This document shows, one piece after another, positions 19,107 through 29,864 of a stretch of DNA of 64,000 nucleotides. The notes beneath the pieces were generated by a model, which saw only the letters and a program-made list of their open reading frames with translations, was not told where the DNA came from and did no database searches. Source of the DNA: Hyphomicrobiales bacterium (GTDB lineage: Bacteria; Pseudomonadota; Alphaproteobacteria; Rhizobiales; Rhizobiaceae); the NCBI GenBank assembly GCA_900467685.1, contig UBQX01000017.1:29911-93910 (forward strand), in the 5' to 3' direction. Position 1 is the stretch's first letter. Every line of letters starts with the position of its first letter. The position numbers and the translations under genes are program-made.

Positions 19107-20135
19107 TTACACCCAGCCCTGCAACTCCCGCCGTAGAACCTTTTCCAGCACGTTCATGCCGTCCACGCTGTCATTGAGACACGGGATATGCGTGAAGTGC
19201 TCGCCGCCATTGTGCTCGAAGCTTTCCTTGGCCTGTTCGGCGATTTCTTCCAGTGTTTCCAGGCAGTCGGAGACGAAGCCGGGGTTCAGCACGGCGATGC
19301 GCTTAGTGCCGGTCTTTGCCAGCTCCTCGACGGTCTTGTCGGTATAGGGCTGCAGCCATTCTTCCGGTCCGAAGCGGGACTGGAAGGTGACGCGGAATTT
19401 TTCCTTCGACCAGCCGAGCTTTTCGCGCACGAGGCGCGCCGTCTTCATGCACTGGCAGTGATAGGGATCGCCGGCTTTGAAATAGGATTGCGGGATGCCG
19501 TGGAAGGAAGCGAGAACCACCTCCGGCTCCCAGTCGAGCGTGGCGAGATGCGCGGTGATGGAATTGGCCAGCGCCTCGATATAGGCGGGCTCGTCGTGAT
19601 AGGGCGGCACGGTGCGGATGGCGGGCTGCCAGCGCATCTTCTGCAGCTTCTCAAACGCCTTGTCGTTGACGGTTGCGGTCGTGGCGGCGGCATATTGCGG
19701 GTAGAGCGGGAAGAGCACGATCCGCTCGCAACCGGCGGCCTGCAGCGCCTCGATGCGCGAGGCGATGGACGGATTGCCGTAGCGCATGCCCCAGTCGACG
19801 ACGACATTGGGCAGGTCCTTCAGGCGCTCGGCCATCAGTTCCCCTTGAGAGCGGGTGTAGGTGCGCAGATAGCTTTCGTTACGTTCCTTGTTCCAGATCG
19901 TCTCATAGGCCTTGCCGACCTTGGCGGGGCGCCGGTTGAGCACGATGCCGTAGAGGATCGGATACCAGAAGAGCCGCGACCATTCGATGACACGGCGGTC
20001 GGTCAGGAACTCTTCCAGATAGCGGCGCATCGAGGCCTTGTCGGTGCCGTCGGGCGTTCCGAGGTTGACGAGAAGGACGCCAACCTTTCCGAAGGCGACT
20101 TTCGGGTGGTCGGCAGGTAGCGCGCCAGGCATCAT
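19107..20135 (-). CDS. hemH: ferrochelatase
   Basis: 342 residues from ATG 20135, preceded by GGAAG; a further upstream ATG at 20174 lacks a ribosome site. The enzyme inserts ferrous iron into protoporphyrin IX. Landmarks are GVLLVNLGTPD at the N terminus, the catalytic-His segment SFHGIPQSYFKAGDPYHCQC, and the C-terminal PGFVSDCLETLEEI. Length fits rhizobial HemH. It follows the omp10 gene on the same strand by 144 bases. Confidence 0.95.
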   Translation of the reverse strand: MMPGALPADHPKVAFGKVGVLLVNLGTPDGTDKASMRRYLEEFLTDRRVIEWSRLFWYPILYGIVLNRRPAKVGKAYETIWNKERNESYLRTYTRSQGELMAERLKDLPNVVVDWGMRYGNPSIASRIEALQAAGCERIVLFPLYPQYAAATTATVNDKAFEKLQKMRWQPAIRTVPPYHDEPAYIEALANSITAHLATLDWEPEVVLASFHGIPQSYFKAGDPYHCQCMKTARLVREKLGWSKEKFRVTFQSRFGPEEWLQPYTDKTVEELAKTGTKRIAVLNPGFVSDCLETLEEIAEQAKESFEHNGGEHFTHIPCLNDSVDGMNVLEKVLRRELQGWV

Positions 20136-20279
20136 GGTCTTTATCTTCCGCGTTCGAATTTCTCTGTCGCCCATATAGGCGAATTCATTGCCATTTGTAT
20201 TGCTGGCATGCGGCTATACGACAAAAAAGCGCGGATGGTTGTCCGCGCTTCCTCGAAATCAGGTTCTGTGATCGATCGC

Positions 20280-20651
20280 TCAGATTGCCTTGCGGGCGAG
20301 CGAGAACTGCGCGCCGGAATCGGTCGTGCAGTTGAGCTGGTTCGGCGTCACGAGCGCGCAGTTGACGCGCGACTGCGTGTTGCGCACCAGCGAGGTCATG
20401 TTGATCTCGACCACCTTCGGCGCGCTGCTCGTATAGGTGCCGGAGGCGAGCAGCTGGTTGGTGTCGGTCGTGCGGGTGGTGAATGCGCCGGCCTGGAAGC
20501 TGGAGACGATCCCGTTCGGGTCGATCCACTGGCCTTCGACGCTGGTCTGCTGCTGCGGTATGGGCGGCAGCGCGCGCGGTGCCGGGGACGACATGCAGCC
20601 GGCAAGCGCGAGGCTGGAGCCGAGGATGAGGCAGATGGACGATTTCTTCAT
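20280..20651 (-). CDS. omp10: Omp10-type outer-membrane lipoprotein
   Basis: 123 residues from ATG 20651, with GGAGA six bases upstream. The lipoprotein signal ends in the lipobox LAGC (Cys19). The mature part, with [48 protein letters not shown] and FSLARK, closely resembles the Brucella Omp10 lipoprotein as I remember it. In Brucella it is a surface-exposed minor protein. It lies between hss and hemH on the same strand. The molecular role is unknown. Confidence 0.85.
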   Translation of the reverse strand: MKKSSICLILGSSLALAGCMSSPAPRALPPIPQQQTSVEGQWIDPNGIVSSFQAGAFTTRTTDTNQLLASGTYTSSAPKVVEINMTSLVRNTQSRVNCALVTPNQLNCTTDSGAQFSLARKAI

Positions 20652-20803
20652 GGCATTCTCCGGCATGTTCATGGACCATGAAAGGCCGACGCTCGCGGCG
20701 TCATTGTGGCCTTTCCGGTGAATTAAACGTGTCAGCGCGTGTTTTTGCACATTTACGATTGGCGCGCCCTGGATACGATTCCTGTCCCGCGCCAGATTGC
20801 AGC

Positions 20804-20834
20804 GCCGCCCCGGTCAAAGCAAGACCGGGGCGGC
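20804..20834 (-). terminator. strong hairpin downstream of hss
   Basis: GCCGCCCCGGTC, loop AAAGCAA, GACCGGGGCGGC: a perfect 12-bp stem 58 bases past the hss stop and before omp10. No clear T-tract follows on the minus strand, so termination is likely but not certain. Confidence 0.55.
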
Positions 20835-20892
20835 GAATTTACATATTATCCTATGTATTTCGAAGGGCGCCAGATGGGCTCTCCGCTGGTGC

Positions 20893-22338
20893 TCAGTGAA
20901 CGAGAATGTTCTTGAACTGCCAGGGATCCTTCTCGTCCAGCTTTTCCGGGAAAAGGCCCGGGCGGCCATCGAGCGGGGTCCAGTCGGTGTAGTGGCCTTC
21001 GACCGGGCCGAGATAGGGCATCTGGACTTCGAGGCAGCGCTTGTAATCCATCTCGTCGGCCTCGACGATGCCGGCCTTCGGGTTTTCGAGCGCCCAGACC
21101 ATGCCGGCGAGAACGGCCGAGGTCACCTGCAGGCCAGTCGCGTTCTGGTAAGGCGCGATGCGGCGGGTTTCTTCCAGCGACAGGCGCGAACCGTACCAGT
21201 AGGCATTCTTCTCGTGACCGTAGAGCAGCACCCCGAGCTCGTCGACGCCGTCCACCAGTTCGTTCTCGTCGAGAACGTGGAGCACGGGCTGCTGATGGCC
21301 GCCATTGCCGAACATTTCGTGCAACGACAGAACGGCGTCATTGGCCGGATGGTAGGCGTAATGGCAGGTCGGGCGGAACTCGGCTTCGCCGTCCTTGTCC
21401 TTCACGGTGAAATAGTCGGCAATCGAGATCGACTCGTTATGTGTGACGAGGAAGCCGTATTGCGGGCCGGGTGTCGGGCACCACGTGCGGACGCGGGTGT
21501 TGGCGCCCGGCTGCTCAAGATAGATCGCTGCCTTGCAGCCCTTCTTGTGCTTCTTGGCGTTCTTCGGCATCCACTTTTCATGCGTGCCCCAGCCGAGTTC
21601 GGAGGGCTGCAGGCCTTCCGAGATGAAGCCTTCGGCCGACCAGGTGTTCCAGAAGACGTTCATCGGCTTCGGGTTGATCGTGCGCTGCGTGTCGCGCTCG
21701 GCAATGTGGACGCCCTTGACGCCCAGCGTCTGCATCAGCTTCGCCCAGCCTTCGCGGTCATCGGCGGCCGGCTCGTCGATCTTCGTGCCGGTGTCCTTGG
21801 CAAGGTTGACCAGCGCCTGCTTGACGAACCAGGAGACCATGCCGGGGTTGGCGCCGCAGCAGGAGACCGCCGTCGTGCCGCCGGGGGTCTTGGCCTTTTC
21901 CTTCCGCACGGTTTCGCGCAGTGCATAGTTGGTGCGCGCTTCGTTGCCGAGCGAATTGTCGAAGTAGAAGCCGAGCCAGGGTTCGACCACGGTGTCGATG
22001 TAGAGCACGTCGAGCTTGCGGCAGAACTTGATCATGTCGAGCGAGCCGGTGTCGACCGAGAGGTTGACGCAGAAGCCCTGCCCCTTGCCTTCGGTGAGAA
22101 GCGGCTTCAGCAGTTCCTTGTAATTGTCCTTGGTGACATGGGCCTTGATGAAACGGATGCCGCGCTCTTCGAGCAGATGCGCATCTTCGCCGCGCGGGTC
22201 GATGACGACCATGCGGGACTTGTCGAACTTGAAGTGACGTTCGATGAGCGGCAGCGTGCCGCGACCGATCGAGCCGAAGCCGATCATGACGATCGGGCCG
22301 GTGATTTCGCCATAGATCGGATATTGAACGTCAGACAT
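20893..22338 (-). CDS. hss: homospermidine synthase
   Basis: 481 residues from ATG 22338, with AGGAG upstream. The N-terminal Rossmann motif GPIVMIGFGSIGRGTLPLI binds NAD; characteristic downstream segments are SCCGANPGMVSWFVKQAL, AERDTQRT and VRTWCPTPGPQYGFLVTH. The enzyme makes sym-homospermidine from putrescine (or spermidine plus putrescine), a major polyamine in rhizobia. It appears monocistronic, with a hairpin after it and a 155-base spacer before it. Confidence 0.95.
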   Translation of the reverse strand: MSDVQYPIYGEITGPIVMIGFGSIGRGTLPLIERHFKFDKSRMVVIDPRGEDAHLLEERGIRFIKAHVTKDNYKELLKPLLTEGKGQGFCVNLSVDTGSLDMIKFCRKLDVLYIDTVVEPWLGFYFDNSLGNEARTNYALRETVRKEKAKTPGGTTAVSCCGANPGMVSWFVKQALVNLAKDTGTKIDEPAADDREGWAKLMQTLGVKGVHIAERDTQRTINPKPMNVFWNTWSAEGFISEGLQPSELGWGTHEKWMPKNAKKHKKGCKAAIYLEQPGANTRVRTWCPTPGPQYGFLVTHNESISIADYFTVKDKDGEAEFRPTCHYAYHPANDAVLSLHEMFGNGGHQQPVLHVLDENELVDGVDELGVLLYGHEKNAYWYGSRLSLEETRRIAPYQNATGLQVTSAVLAGMVWALENPKAGIVEADEMDYKRCLEVQMPYLGPVEGHYTDWTPLDGRPGLFPEKLDEKDPWQFKNILVH

Positions 22339-22493
22339 CGGGTCCGTGCTCCTGATAGATGCGCCTGCGAGGATGGCAGGACAGGTTGGCGGGCCCCGTT
22401 ATCGAGGCCTGTGCGCGCTCTAATCACAGAATCGAGTCACAATAAAGTACAAACGAAGCTTCTGGCGGACGGGTTACTCCGAAAGCCAGGAAC

Positions 22494-23366
22494 TCACCGC
22501 AGATTTCGCAGAAATGTCATGAGCTTCTCCCGCTTTTCCGTCATGCCCTTGTAGGCCAGTTGCGCCTCGCTCATCGCCTCCAGCCGCGCCGCAAGTTGAC
22601 GGCCGAGTTCGGGATGGGCGGTAACGGCTGCAATCGGGTCCTGATAGATGCGGATGGTGAAGAGCATGGCCCCGGTTTCCGGCAGCTTGCGCAGGGTCTG
22701 GCGTTCCACGCGGATGAAATTCGAGGCCGGGTCGAAGTGCTTTCTCGCCAGCCGCGCGCCCTTTTCCGGCGGCCAGTCGAGATCGGCTTCCGGATAGATC
22801 GACCAGTTGAAGCGCTCGACCACCCGTCCGGGCGCGATGCGGTCGAACATGCGAGTAATCAGCCCGTCATTGCGGCTGCCGGGCTCGAAATCCGGGACAG
22901 GGCCGTGGATTTCGCCCATCGTCCTGCCTGCCTTTTCCTTCAGCGACCATGAGGAGGGGAAGGCGACATAGCCTGCCGTCACGCGCCAGCCGCCGTCGCG
23001 GTTTTCGAGGAGCACGAGATCGTCGGCGACGAGCGCGCCAGCGGTGAGAAGCGGGGGCTGCGGGCTGTCGAGGGGGATACGGCGACCAAGGAAGGCGAGG
23101 GCGTTGTCATGCCTAGCATAGACGGCGGCGTGATTGTCGAGGAGATGCGCCACGAGCGTGTCCAGCGCTTCCGCCTGCGCGGCTTCAGAGCCAGTGACCG
23201 CCTGAAACACGGCGTCGCGATCTTCACCGAGCAGCCGATCCTTCTCCGCCAGATACCGCTCCAGATTGCCATCCGTCTCGATCCAGCGTTCGGGCGCGAT
23301 CTGCGTCAGACCGATGGCAAAGGGTTCGGACGAGCCATCATAGGGCGTGAAGCGGGGCTTGTTCAT
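22494..23366 (-). CDS. DUF3445 heme-dependent oxidative N-demethylase-like protein
   Basis: 290 residues with the DUF3445 hallmarks YVAFPSSWSLKEKAGRTMGEIHGPVP, RFNWSIYPEADLDW and RVERQTLRKLP. Characterised relatives use heme and a flavin reductase partner to demethylate secondary amines such as dimethylamine; the substrate here is unknown. The start lies 11 bases after the hicB stop, so it is probably the last gene of the hicA-hicB transcript. No reductase partner is encoded nearby. Confidence 0.85.
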   Translation of the reverse strand: MNKPRFTPYDGSSEPFAIGLTQIAPERWIETDGNLERYLAEKDRLLGEDRDAVFQAVTGSEAAQAEALDTLVAHLLDNHAAVYARHDNALAFLGRRIPLDSPQPPLLTAGALVADDLVLLENRDGGWRVTAGYVAFPSSWSLKEKAGRTMGEIHGPVPDFEPGSRNDGLITRMFDRIAPGRVVERFNWSIYPEADLDWPPEKGARLARKHFDPASNFIRVERQTLRKLPETGAMLFTIRIYQDPIAAVTAHPELGRQLAARLEAMSEAQLAYKGMTEKREKLMTFLRNLR

Positions 23367-23377
23367 AAAGACGCCTT

Positions 23378-23776
23378 TCAGGCGGATTTCTCGATTTCCT
23401 TCAGCGCCGCACTTGCCAGGAAGGCGGAGCGCGTAAGGCCGCGCCGCTTGGCGGCGGCGTCTATGGCGGCCAGTGTACCCGCTTCCATGGTGATGTTGGC
23501 GCGCACTGTGCGTGTATCGTCCCGCACCAGCGGAATGCGAACGAGAAAGGCGCCTCCCTTCAGTTCCTCGCGGACATCGTCACGGGCCAGAATATCGGTG
23601 TGTGAGGACGGCTGAGGCAGCACTTCGTCTTCCGCCCAAAGGCTCAGCGCCTCGATGGCATTGGGCACGATGTCTTCTTCGTCATCCGCAGCGGAGAAAA
23701 CGGACGGCAAATCCGGAAAGCTGATACCATAGGCGCTTTCGGGGTCCTTGTGGACGAGGGCGATATACCAGGTCAT
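23378..23776 (-). CDS. hicB: HicB-family antitoxin
   Basis: 132 residues. The N terminus MTWYIALVHKDPESAYGISFPDLPSVFSAADDEED is the HicB partial RNase-H-like fold (pattern YGISFPDLPG). The C terminus, with RANITMEAGTLAAIDAAAKRRGLTRSAFL, is a ribbon-helix-helix DNA-binding domain of about 45 residues. HicB blocks HicA and represses the operon. It follows hicA by 12 bases and precedes the DUF3445 gene by 11. Confidence 0.9.
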   Translation of the reverse strand: MTWYIALVHKDPESAYGISFPDLPSVFSAADDEEDIVPNAIEALSLWAEDEVLPQPSSHTDILARDDVREELKGGAFLVRIPLVRDDTRTVRANITMEAGTLAAIDAAAKRRGLTRSAFLASAALKEIEKSA

Positions 23777-23788
23777 CTCTTCAATTCC

Positions 23789-23971
23789 TCACATCCAGCC
23801 GGCCTGTTTGGCGATGGCGCGGGCGGTGCCAAGCGGAAGGTCTTTCTTCGGATGTGGCACAATCACGGTTTTGCCATCCTTGCGGAACTTGTGGTGTGAT
23901 CCTGCGACCGCAACAAGCTCGAAGCCGTCCGCTTTCAGGCGCTTGATGATCTTGCGTGAGTCCGTTTCCAT
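23789..23971 (-). CDS. hicA: HicA-family mRNA interferase toxin
   Basis: 60 residues from ATG 23971 (METDSRKIIKRLKADGF), supported by GGGG five bases upstream; an alternative in-frame ATG lies at 23986. The double-stranded-RNA-binding-like fold has the catalytic His in VAGSHHKFRKDGKT, then VIVPHPKKDLPLGTARAIAKQAGW. HicA toxins cleave mRNA. The gene follows a YciI-family gene by 37 bases and precedes hicB. Confidence 0.9.
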   Translation of the reverse strand: METDSRKIIKRLKADGFELVAVAGSHHKFRKDGKTVIVPHPKKDLPLGTARAIAKQAGWM

Positions 23972-23985
23972 CGTTGCCCCGATCA

Positions 23986-24003
23986 TGTGTTAATATATAC
24001 ACA
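23986..24003 (-). promoter_or_regulatory. AT-rich dyad before hicA
   Basis: TGTGT and ACACA flank an eight-base AT stretch (TAATATAT). On the minus strand TATATT within it could act as a -10 box. The site overlaps the more upstream hicA start codon candidate, which favours the downstream start. Promoter or operator role is inferred. Confidence 0.35.
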
Positions 24004-24008
24004 CGGGA

Positions 24009-24293
24009 TCAACCCTTCAACCCCTCGAAGCCTTCCGCCGCCGTGGTGAAGTTCACCTCGGTGACCTCGATATCGGCAATGTCGTGGATCACGAACGGGT
24101 CTTGTGCACACAGTGCCTCGATCTCCTCGCGCTCGCCGCGGGCGATGATGACGCCGCCAGTGCGGGGGACCTTGCGGCCGGAGGCGAGGAATGTCCCGTT
24201 CGCGAAGGCAGCTTTAACCCAGTCCATGTGCGCGGACGTATGTTTTTCGGCCTCTTCCAGGGATTTCTTGTAGGTAAGGGATATGATGAACAT
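24009..24293 (-). CDS. YciI-family protein
   Basis: 94 residues, MFIISLTYKKSLEEAEKHTSAHMDWVKAAFANGTFLASGRK, with the conserved His22 and the Asp of the DPF segment (CAQDPFVI) of the YciI ferredoxin-like fold. Family members are dimeric, often called YCII-related, and mostly without assigned reactions; some act as dehydrochlorinases or cofactors. It starts three bases after the pabC-like gene stop, so co-translation is likely. Confidence 0.88.
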   Translation of the reverse strand: MFIISLTYKKSLEEAEKHTSAHMDWVKAAFANGTFLASGRKVPRTGGVIIARGEREEIEALCAQDPFVIHDIADIEVTEVNFTTAAEGFEGLKG

Positions 24294-24296
24294 GGA

Positions 24297-24929
24297 TTAT
24301 TTCCCTATCAGTTCGGCGCGGATCAGGCCGCGCAGCGAATTGCCGACATAAAGCTTTCTGCCGTTGAGGTCTTCAAGCCGCAGGCGGTGATTATAGGCCT
24401 TGCGGGCGCAAATGAGTGAGGTGCGCAGGACGCCGGCGAGGCAGCCGGAGGAGATGGGCGGGGTCATCAGGCAGCCGTCGTCGTCCTCGACGAAGAGATT
24501 GGTGATCGTGCCTTCGGCAAGTTCGCCTCTTTCGTTGAGGAGGATGACTTCGTTGACCTCATCTGCCGGAAACTCGGCGCGGGCCGCCTCGTAGAGGGCG
24601 CGGCGGGTGGTCTTGTGACGGATCAGCGGGTCGGTGGAGGCGGTGCGCGTGGCGGCGATGGCGATGCGCCAGACGGTGTCGTCGGGCTGGAGGGTGAAGG
24701 GGGCGGAGGTGATGGCGATGTTGCCTGTTGGGGAGAGTTCGAGGCGGAGGCGTTGCAGCGAATCCGGCGGGGTTGAGAGATAGGCCGTCAAGGCCTCGCC
24801 CGCCTTGTCAGCGCCGGCAAAGCCGAGCCGTCTCGCTGATGTCTCCAGCCGTTTGAGATGCAAGTTCAGCCGCGCAATGCCGTCTCCGGGCGTGTAGCGC
24901 ATCGTCTCGAAGAGCGAGAAATCCATCAT
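24297..24929 (-). CDS. pabC: class-IV aminotransferase, probable aminodeoxychorismate lyase
   Basis: 210 residues. The PLP lysine lies in LIRHKTTRRALYE, and the C-terminal EVILLNERGELAEGTITNLFVE and SGCLAGVLR blocks are those of the class-IV fold. It is shorter than typical PabC, lacking part of the N-terminal domain. Four-base overlap with pabB makes aminodeoxychorismate lyase (p-aminobenzoate formation for folate) the most likely reaction. A branched-chain aminotransferase role is unlikely at this length. Confidence 0.85.
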   Translation of the reverse strand: MMDFSLFETMRYTPGDGIARLNLHLKRLETSARRLGFAGADKAGEALTAYLSTPPDSLQRLRLELSPTGNIAITSAPFTLQPDDTVWRIAIAATRTASTDPLIRHKTTRRALYEAARAEFPADEVNEVILLNERGELAEGTITNLFVEDDDGCLMTPPISSGCLAGVLRTSLICARKAYNHRLRLEDLNGRKLYVGNSLRGLIRAELIGK

Positions 24930-26089
24930 CGCGCGATCTCCTCGTCGCCAACGGCGAAGCGGGCCTTGAGGAGGGCTTCGGCATATTCATCCTCGGCTTT
25001 GGAATCGAAGACGATGCCGCCGCCGACGTTGAAGGTGGCCTTGCCGTCTTCAAAGAGCGTGATCGTGCGGATTGCGACGTTGAAGAGCATTTCGCCTGAT
25101 GGCGCGACATGGCCGATGGAGCCGCAATAGGCGCCGCGCGGGGTCTGTTCGATCCGGTGCAGAATCTCCATCGTCCACATTTTCGGCGCGCCGGTGATCG
25201 AGCCGCAGGGGAAGAGGGCGGCGAAGATGTCGGTCAGCGTCGTGTCCGGCAGGAGCCTGGCACGCACATGGCTGACCATCTGGTGCAGCGTCGGATAGGT
25301 CTCGACCTCGAAGAGCTTGGGAACAGAGAGCGTGCCGACTTGCGTGATGCGCGAGATGTCGTTGCGCAGGAGGTCGACGATCATCCGGTTTTCGGCCTGC
25401 GTCTTCTCATCCGCCTTCATGGCCTCGATGATGGCGGCATCTTCTGCTGGCGTCGCTCCGCGCGGAGCGGTGCCCTTCATCGGATGGGTTTCGATCCAGC
25501 CGTCTTTGTCCACCTTGAAGAAGAGCTCGGGCGAGCGCGACAGGATGACCGGGCCGCCGAGATCGACCAGCGCGCCGTATTTCACCGGCTGGCGTTCGGC
25601 GAGCGCGTGGAACGCCTCCAGCGGGTCGCCATGCCATTCGGCGTCGATGGGGAAGGTGAGGTTGCCCTGATAGCTGTCGCCCTTGCGCAGGTGGTGGTGG
25701 AGGATTTCGAAACGGGATTGGTAGGTTTCGAAGTTCCAGCGGGCGCGGGGGGAGGTCAGGAAGGGGAGGTTGGAGCCGACATGGTCCGAATCCCTCATCG
25801 GGGGCGCAGCATCTGTTGGTCCGTCAAAAACCCCGAAAAGAAGATACGGCACTGCCCCGTTATCGTCCGCCAGCTTTTCGATGCGCGGCTCGAAGAGGTG
25901 ACCGGCTTCGTAGGACAGATATCCGGCCAGCCAGTGGCCGGCCTTGTGCGCGGCCTGCAATCGCTCAAGCGCCGGGAAGAAGTCAGCCTTGCGGTCGACG
26001 CGGACGATCTCGCGCGGGTGCGCGAACAGCATCCTCCGATCGGCGGGATCGTCGCGGAAGAGAATAGATGGGGACTGGGGCGCGTTCAT
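24926..26089 (-). CDS. pabB: aminodeoxychorismate synthase component I
   Basis: 387 residues. The chorismate-binding domain fills the C-terminal two thirds, with YQGNLTF, FFKVDKDGWIETHPMKGTAPRG, ENRMIVDLLRNDISRI, PCGSITGAPK and GAYCGSIGH. The enzyme aminates chorismate to 4-amino-4-deoxychorismate. No glutamine amidotransferase domain is fused and none lies nearby, so PabA must come from elsewhere. The start overlaps the pepF stop by one base (TAATG) and the stop overlaps pabC by four. Confidence 0.92.
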   Translation of the reverse strand: MNAPQSPSILFRDDPADRRMLFAHPREIVRVDRKADFFPALERLQAAHKAGHWLAGYLSYEAGHLFEPRIEKLADDNGAVPYLLFGVFDGPTDAAPPMRDSDHVGSNLPFLTSPRARWNFETYQSRFEILHHHLRKGDSYQGNLTFPIDAEWHGDPLEAFHALAERQPVKYGALVDLGGPVILSRSPELFFKVDKDGWIETHPMKGTAPRGATPAEDAAIIEAMKADEKTQAENRMIVDLLRNDISRITQVGTLSVPKLFEVETYPTLHQMVSHVRARLLPDTTLTDIFAALFPCGSITGAPKMWTMEILHRIEQTPRGAYCGSIGHVAPSGEMLFNVAIRTITLFEDGKATFNVGGGIVFDSKAEDEYAEALLKARFAVGDEEIAR

Positions 26090-27951
26090 TACGCCTTATC
26101 TAAAGCCTCCAGCTCGTCGATCAGCCCTTCGATCATCGACAGTCCCTTGCTCCAGAACGACGGGTCGGAGGCGTCGAGGCCGAAGGGGGCGAGGAGTTCG
26201 GAGTGATGCTTGGTGCCGCCGGCCTTGAGCAGCGCGAAATACTTGTCCTGGAAGCCTTCCGCCGCGTTCTGGTAGACGGCGTAGAGCGAGTTGACGAGGC
26301 AATCGCCGAAGGCATAGGCATAGACATAGAAGGGCGAGTGGATGAAGTGGGGGATATAGGACCAATAGGTCTCGTAGCCGCCACCGGAAAGGTCGATGGC
26401 CGGGCCGAGGCTTTCGGCCTGAACCGACATCCAGAGTTCGCCGATCTGGTCGGAGGTCAGCTCGCCCTCTTTCCGCGCCGTGTGGACTTTGCGCTCGAAT
26501 TCGTAGAAGGCGATCTGGCGCACGACCGTGTTGATCATGTCCTCGACCTTCTGGGCGAGCATGGCCTTGCGCTCGCGCTTGTCCTTCGTCTTGTCGAGCA
26601 GGGCGCGGAAGGTCAGCATTTCGCCGAAGACGGAAGCCGTTTCGGCGAGCGTCAGCGGGGTTGAGCACATCAGCGCGCCCTGGCCGCCAGCCAGAACCTG
26701 ATGCACGCCGTGGCCGAGCTCATGCGCCAGCGTCATCACGTCGCGCGGCTTGCCCATGTAGTTGACGAGGACGTAAGGGTGCGCGGAGGGGACGGTCGGA
26801 TGCGCGAAGGCACCCGGGGCCTTGCCGGGGCGGACAGGGGCGTCGATCCAGTTGCGGTCGAAGAAGGTCCTGGCGATGCCGGCCATGTCAGGCGAGAAAG
26901 CGCCATAGGCGGAAAGCACGGTCTCGCGGGCCTCGTCCCACGAGATCGTCGCGTCCGGGGTTTCCGGCAACGGCGCGTTGCGGTCCCAGAACTGCATCTT
27001 GTCCATGCCGAGCCACTTCGCCTTCATCGCGTAATAGCGGTGCGAGAGACGGGGGTAGGCGTCTTTCACGGCGGCGGCGAGTGCATCGACCACTTCGCGT
27101 TCGACGCGGTTCGCCAGATGGCGGCTACCGGCAATGTCCTCGAACTTGTGCCAGCGGTCGGAGATTTCCTTGTCCTTCGCCAGCGTGTTGGTGATCAGCG
27201 TGAAGGTGCGGATGTTGGCTGCGAAGGTTGCGGCGAGCGCCTTGGCGGCACTTTCGCGTTTCTTCGGGTCGGCGCTCTGCAGGAGGCTCAGCGTGGCCTC
27301 AAGGCCGAGCGTTTCGCCATCGACCTCAAAGGTCAGCGTTGCCATGGTTTCGTCGAAGAGACGGTTGAAGGCCGCAGCACCGGTCATCGACTTTTCCATG
27401 AAGAGCTGTTCGATGCGGTCTTCCAGCTGGTGCGGCTTTTCCTTGCGCAGGTCGCGGATCCACGGCGCGTAGTGAGCGGCGAGCGGGTCATTCGAGATTG
27501 CCGTTTCGATGACGGCGTCGTCGATGCGGTTCAGTTCCAGCGTGAAGAACAGCAGATGGCTGCCGAGATCGGTGAGCTTGGCCTGCACGTCGCCATAGAG
27601 CTTGCCATTGGCCGGATCGGCGGTGTTGGAGAAATAGGTGAGGCCTGCGAAGGAGGCGATGCGGCCGAGGATATCGTCCAGCGCATCATAGTCGCGGATG
27701 GCGGCGCCAAGGCCGTCATCGCCGGATTTCGTGGCGGCGTCCGCCAGCTTGTCCTTCCAGCGGCTCTCGAAGGCAATGGAGTCCGCTGTTGCCTTTTCGA
27801 GGGCGGCCTTGAATTCCGGGCTGTCCTTCGATGGGAAGAGGTCGGTGAGGTTCCAGGAAGGCAGGTCGCCCAGCTCCGGCTTGATCGCGGCGCCCGTCGT
27901 TGCGCTCATTGAAACGAGTTTGCCCGCGAGGTCGAAGGTCCGGTTCAGCAT
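26089..27951 (-). CDS. pepF: oligoendopeptidase F, M3B family
   Basis: 620 residues. The zinc motif HELGHGVH has ligands His410 and His414 with catalytic Glu411; the third ligand lies in LAETASVFGEML. The start at 27951 has GGGAG upstream, and an in-frame ATG at residue 15 is an alternative. The enzyme hydrolyses cytosolic oligopeptides of about 7-17 residues. It leads a minus-strand train of overlapping genes ending with hicAB and DUF3445. Confidence 0.93.
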   Translation of the reverse strand: MLNRTFDLAGKLVSMSATTGAAIKPELGDLPSWNLTDLFPSKDSPEFKAALEKATADSIAFESRWKDKLADAATKSGDDGLGAAIRDYDALDDILGRIASFAGLTYFSNTADPANGKLYGDVQAKLTDLGSHLLFFTLELNRIDDAVIETAISNDPLAAHYAPWIRDLRKEKPHQLEDRIEQLFMEKSMTGAAAFNRLFDETMATLTFEVDGETLGLEATLSLLQSADPKKRESAAKALAATFAANIRTFTLITNTLAKDKEISDRWHKFEDIAGSRHLANRVEREVVDALAAAVKDAYPRLSHRYYAMKAKWLGMDKMQFWDRNAPLPETPDATISWDEARETVLSAYGAFSPDMAGIARTFFDRNWIDAPVRPGKAPGAFAHPTVPSAHPYVLVNYMGKPRDVMTLAHELGHGVHQVLAGGQGALMCSTPLTLAETASVFGEMLTFRALLDKTKDKRERKAMLAQKVEDMINTVVRQIAFYEFERKVHTARKEGELTSDQIGELWMSVQAESLGPAIDLSGGGYETYWSYIPHFIHSPFYVYAYAFGDCLVNSLYAVYQNAAEGFQDKYFALLKAGGTKHHSELLAPFGLDASDPSFWSKGLSMIEGLIDELEALDKA

Positions 27952-28112
27952 GTCGCTGCTCTCCCTTTGTCATGTGTCAATACGCCGATTGAATGCGTTG
28001 CGGATCGATAAAATGCAAGCATTTCCGAAAATGGGGTGTTTAGGGGTGCTGTGCCAAGGTGAGGCGACGAAAAAAGCAACGTGCTGACAAACTGCACGAA
28101 GGGAGATTGTCC

Positions 28113-29660
<1,548 letters not shown>

Positions 29661-29677
29661 GATTAACTAGCCCCTCC

Positions 29678-29710
29678 AGAATCCGGTCGAAAGGCCGGGT
29701 TCTTCGTTTC
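29678..29710 (+). terminator. intrinsic terminator of the sigma-54 regulator
   Basis: An 11-bp stem (AGAATCCGGTC / GGCCGGGTTCT, two G-U pairs) closes a GAAA tetraloop and is followed by TCGTTT. Confidence 0.6.
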
Positions 29711-29864
29711 CATTTGACGAATTTTTCACTATATAACTATCGCCGTGTTGACTGTGGCGTTTCTGCCATCGTCTCACCGCATTTGCATCTCATGTGGGAT
29801 GCGAGGGAAATTCGCTTTTGATGGGGACGTGCATTTGTCGGTCATTTCAGATGCCAAAGGGCGG

